Assembly: GCA_016758965.1 (NCBI GenBank)
Contig: JAEPRB010000029.1
Span: 222,339-286,338, forward strand
Length of the DNA stretch: 64,000 nucleotides
Source of the DNA: Circinella minor
Lineage: Eukaryota; Mucoromycota; Mucoromycetes; Mucorales; Lichtheimiaceae
Reading direction: 5' to 3'
Under the pieces are notes generated by a model. That model was not told where the DNA came from. It saw nothing but the letters and a program-made list of their open reading frames with translations, and ran no database searches. Both the position numbers and the translations under genes were made by a program. Shown in pieces: positions 60,918-64,000 of this stretch (positions are counted from its first letter, which is position 1; each line of letters begins with the position of its first letter).

Positions 60918-62709
60918 TCAAAAAATTTTGCTTGTGAAAAAAAAAAGCGGTTGCTTCATCCTATTTTTTATACTACTTGTTGATGTCTTGTAAAATTGTT
61001 GAATATCCGATAAAATAAGTTGAAGCCATTGGGGTCGTATAAGATATTCGGCATGATTTAATTTTGACATCATTGTTGGCTTCATTCACATCATTTTCAG
61101 AAAGATATATTTTCATATTATTAAATAAGGTTAATTTTTTTTAATCGACAGGGTGTTTATCCATTGATCTTGTTGTTGAAGTAAATGAAGAAAAAGAAAA
61201 TAATGAAAGTAGGGTTGGATCTTCTGTTGTAGGTACAATAATCATGAATGAAAAAATTGTTGAAATACCAATGAAAATATCCATTAAAATAATAATTTAT
61301 ATGTAATTCTCGAGATGCAAAATAGTGAATCAAATACTATATAAATAGATACGTACGTAGGGTATAAATAAGAATGATGTGTTTTTTGGTGACTCCTCCT
61401 TTTCCTAAATAATAAACCACATTTGTCAAAACTATATATATATATATATATATTACTTACCTCTGCAAATTTACTAGGAATTCGATGAAGCATATTATAA
61501 GCAGCAGTATCATGATAATTTAATAAAAAACAAACTGGATCAATAAGTACAAGTCCTGATATACGATTCATTGCATAAGTTGCCATCCATCCAGCCACAA
61601 CAGTTCCTAAAAAATGTCCTACAATAATAGCTTTGTCAAATCCATGTGTATCTAACATTGTTTGGATTTCCATTACTGTTTCTTTAAGTGTTGGCACCTA
61701 TAATAATAATTATTATTATAAAACAAAATGAGTTTCCAAAATAATAATAATTTAGGGAAACTTTGTTTTCTACGTAACCCATACATGTTCTACCAAACGA
61801 GTTGAAACATAAAATAGTTCAATACAAAATAGAGGACATTCAAGGGAAGTCATACGACGAATAAAATCCATATATAAATGAAGACCGGTACCAATACCCA
61901 TGTATAAAGATAATATGTGTAGTTGATGTTGATATTGGTCTTCCTTTACGATACCAATAGTTAAGGCGTTGATGATGATGATTTTCCTCATCATTTAGTG
62001 TGAATGATTGTTGTTTTTGTAACCACCAAGAATAATAATAATCATATGTTCTTTTTTTAAAAATATAAAAAAAGTATCCCCATCGAACACCTAGTTTGTT
62101 ATGATCAACACCATATTTACGAAATTGACCAAAACGTTCAAGAAATAGATAATCAAAAATATGTGTAAATATAAAATTAATAATATAAAATAGAAGAGGT
62201 CGATGGATATATTCAAAATGATCCATGGTAGGTCGAATGCATTGAACATGTGAATTATACCCTGTTGGAAATTTAATATTCAATGTTGCTTCCATATGAT
62301 AAATCATTCCATTTAATTCATTTTCAAAAGATGGATTCTTTTGTACAATTTTCAAATCATCACCCCAGAATACCCAAGAAAGACCATGAATGATAATAAT
62401 CTATTAGTTATACATACGTACTTTGAATCAATAATATATATATACGTACAAAAAAGCAAGATTATCTCTATAAATTTCATTCAATTTTGGATGTTCACGT
62501 TGTGCACTATTTGAAATATAAAACCATCTAGTTATCCAATCCTCAAAAGTTTCTACATGAATTGTATCAAGACAATTCCAATAGAGTTTCCATCGTTGTT
62601 CAAAAGTGGGTAATGAATGTGGTTTTAAAGGTTGTCGTAATCGAATCTATGTTTTTCGAATATATAACCAAAAGGCAAATTCCAATAGAAACCAAAAAAA
62701 TAAAAACAT
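60918..62709 (-). pseudogene. Broken alpha/beta-hydrolase gene lacking its nucleophile serine
   Basis: From about 62709 the frame gives a membrane-anchor-like start (MFLFFWFLLEFAFWLYIRKT), then RWKLYWNCLDTIHVETFEDW, HGLSWVFWGDDLKIVQ and HRPLLFYIINFIFTHIFDYL, typical of fungal membrane-attached alpha/beta-hydrolases. Lesions: a TAG at 62649-62647 interrupts the first exon (or marks a splice acceptor). At 61896-61900 the oxyanion motif HIIFIHG and its continuation IGTGLHLYMDFIRRM are in different frames, one base apart. The nucleophile elbow expected to be GHSLG reads GHFLG (codon 61613-61611), a one-base change of TCT to TTT. The C-terminal region around 61300-61100 is split over frames, although the late histidine segment NHAEYLIRPQWLQLI is still readable. 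Together these indicate a pseudogene. Confidence 0.7.
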
Positions 62710-63190
62710 AATTATAATTATAATACTTTGGTATGTTGGGTTACACGTGCACTTGATGGTACGTATTATAATAATTTCTTTTTATATATCTTGGCTTATA
62801 AAAAAAAACGACAGAGAATTTGAGAGAATATATAAAATGTATAATCTGATACGTAAGAATGAAAAAAGCTAAAAAGGAGAATTTAATATAATAAAGGGAG
62901 AAAAGGAAAGGGTTAAAGAAGAAGAATATTCTTTGATCAGAATTATAATAATCGGCATGAAAAACAACAACCAGGATTTGTTTTTGTGTCGCAGGATCAC
63001 TTTTTTCACTCTTCTGTTTTGTTTTTTTGATATAAATTTTAATTGCTTAAACCTCTAAGTCTTGCACGCAATAAGTCCAGCTCGGGTATGAAACGATCAA
63101 AATGACCGTATCTTCTTGTGGTCTTACTGAAGTTATATTATTATCATTTTGATTGGTAAAATCAATTATAGGTACAAGCTTACTTAATTA

Positions 63191-63325
63191 TCATCTCCCC
63201 CTATTCTTTCCTTTTGTTTGAAAATGTTCAATTCTTTCATGTACATCCAGTGAAAGTCTGTCACTAGATTTGTTGATAATAGCCACCCACTTTTCACGTT
63301 CTTCTTCTTTTTTCAACTTCTTCAT
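63191..63325 (-). CDS. Small basic, helical 44-aa frame (weak)
   Basis: MKKLKKEEEREKWVAIINKS...HERIEHFQTKGK reads as one charged helix, followed by a stop at 63193-63191. The piece at 63125-63046 could be a second exon, but no in-frame donor joins them because the stop comes first. This may be the remnant of a two-exon gene or a real microprotein; evidence is only composition and helix periodicity. Confidence 0.22.
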   Translation of the reverse strand: MKKLKKEEEREKWVAIINKSSDRLSLDVHERIEHFQTKGKNRGR

Positions 63326-63788
63326 GTACTTTGTTCACTATATTCTATATGTAAAATTGTGCTGTTGATTCAATCCAACGCTATATATATTTATACAACT
63401 ACTCGCTATATTTTATATAAATATATTCTTTCTGTTATGCACCGTCAGAAAAGTACCATTCATGTACTTTTTTAGATCAAACATTAAACTTAAAAGGTTA
63501 AGAATAAAACCAATATTTATTGTAATGAATTGATACATGTTATTTCATAGGTGAAGGAAGTTGAAAAGCAGGATCCAGACCGACCTTACTGAATCTTTTT
63601 TTTTTATTGTTACAAACTTTTACACTACAACATGCTACTATGACTACATAAAAAAAAAAGCATGTTTCTTTTTACATTAAATAAGAATGTTGTTAACCAG
63701 CTTATTGTCATGGTAATGGAATGCCACAGCCTAATCTTAGTTTGACACGGAATGTTGCAGTCTATAGTTTTTAAAGATCTTGTTCGAC

Positions 63789-63812
63789 TTTTTTTTTTTT
63801 TTTTTTTTTTTT
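63789..63812. repeat. 24-base poly(T) run
   Basis: Uninterrupted T tract. It is one of several long homopolymers in the window (also about 41118-41138 A). Confidence 0.9.
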
Positions 63813-64000
63813 GACCCGGAACCGATTAGTTTCGCACTGTAATAACTATGCTTTATGCCGGTTACCACACTGTGGGCTTTATCTGTAGGAGATAGCTATA
63901 TTCATTGGTTTTTTTCTTTCATTAAAAGTTGTTACCAAGACTATTTACTTTTTTTTTCTTTCTCTTTCCTTTCAACTACTTTTTTTTTATTTTTGAAATG

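Larger units (their letters stand above)
62710..64000. other. Right-end intergenic region with small fragments
   Basis: Besides the 44-codon frame described separately, the minus strand has an exon-like piece near 63125-63046 (RRYGHFDRFIPELDLLRARL, then a stop). A 24-base poly(T) run lies at 63789-63812. The final 60 bases are T/C-rich and end GAAATG, so 63998 may be the start codon of a plus-strand gene continuing outside the window. Confidence 0.35.

Overview
This is a eukaryotic, strongly AT-rich window. Its genes are split by short introns (mostly about 50-130 bp, usually GTAAGT- or GTATGT-like donors) and separated by long A/T-rich spacers. The protein set (arrestin-related trafficking adaptor, Caf120/Skg3-type PH protein, Dal5-type transporters, LEA-2 membrane protein, EGLN-type dioxygenase) and the style of the alpha/beta-hydrolase and PD-(D/E)XK-type relics point to an early-diverging fungus, most likely Mucoromycota. 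That placement is inference, not a measurement.

Layout. 1-6.8 kb (minus): the Ku70 end-joining gene, cut by the left edge, then the replication factor C large subunit gene (RFC1, 17 exons, 882 aa in my model). Both promoters carry ACGCG-type (MBF/E2F-like) elements. 7.6-11.4 kb (minus): a decayed gene with a PD-(D/E)XK-like core and a second gene whose frames do not join cleanly. 11.4-15.8 kb: no gene found; an 11/9-bp minisatellite lies at its start. 15.8-21.8 kb (plus): a Caf120/Skg3-like PH protein and threonine synthase. 22.4-26.1 kb (minus): a LEA-2 membrane protein and an MBOAT/wax-synthase-like enzyme. 28.3-38.0 kb: a direct segmental duplication of about 3.6 kb, each copy holding one six-exon Dal5-like transporter gene. 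The spacer between copies has a truncated LINE and a small pogo-like MITE. 42-45 kb (plus): alpha-arrestin. 46.9-48.1 kb (minus): 2OG-Fe(II) dioxygenase. 50.4-53.0 kb (plus): cobalamin-independent methionine synthase. 55.7-57.2 kb (plus): an unrecognised acidic protein. 57.5-59.8 kb (minus): 3-hydroxyisobutyryl-CoA hydrolase. 60.9-62.7 kb (minus): a broken alpha/beta-hydrolase gene that has also lost its nucleophile serine.

The genes are mostly unrelated housekeeping functions: DNA repair and replication, Thr/Met synthesis, valine breakdown, and nutrient uptake with its turnover. There is no operon or gene-cluster logic. The most interesting signals are the transporter pair with an almost identical central tract (probable gene conversion), the shared ACGCG elements before Ku70 and RFC1, the chained LINE/MITE insertions at one 13-bp site, and the alpha/beta-hydrolase relic. 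I did not find a convincing novel multi-gene system. Exon coordinates were worked out by eye from splice consensus and reading-frame continuity.
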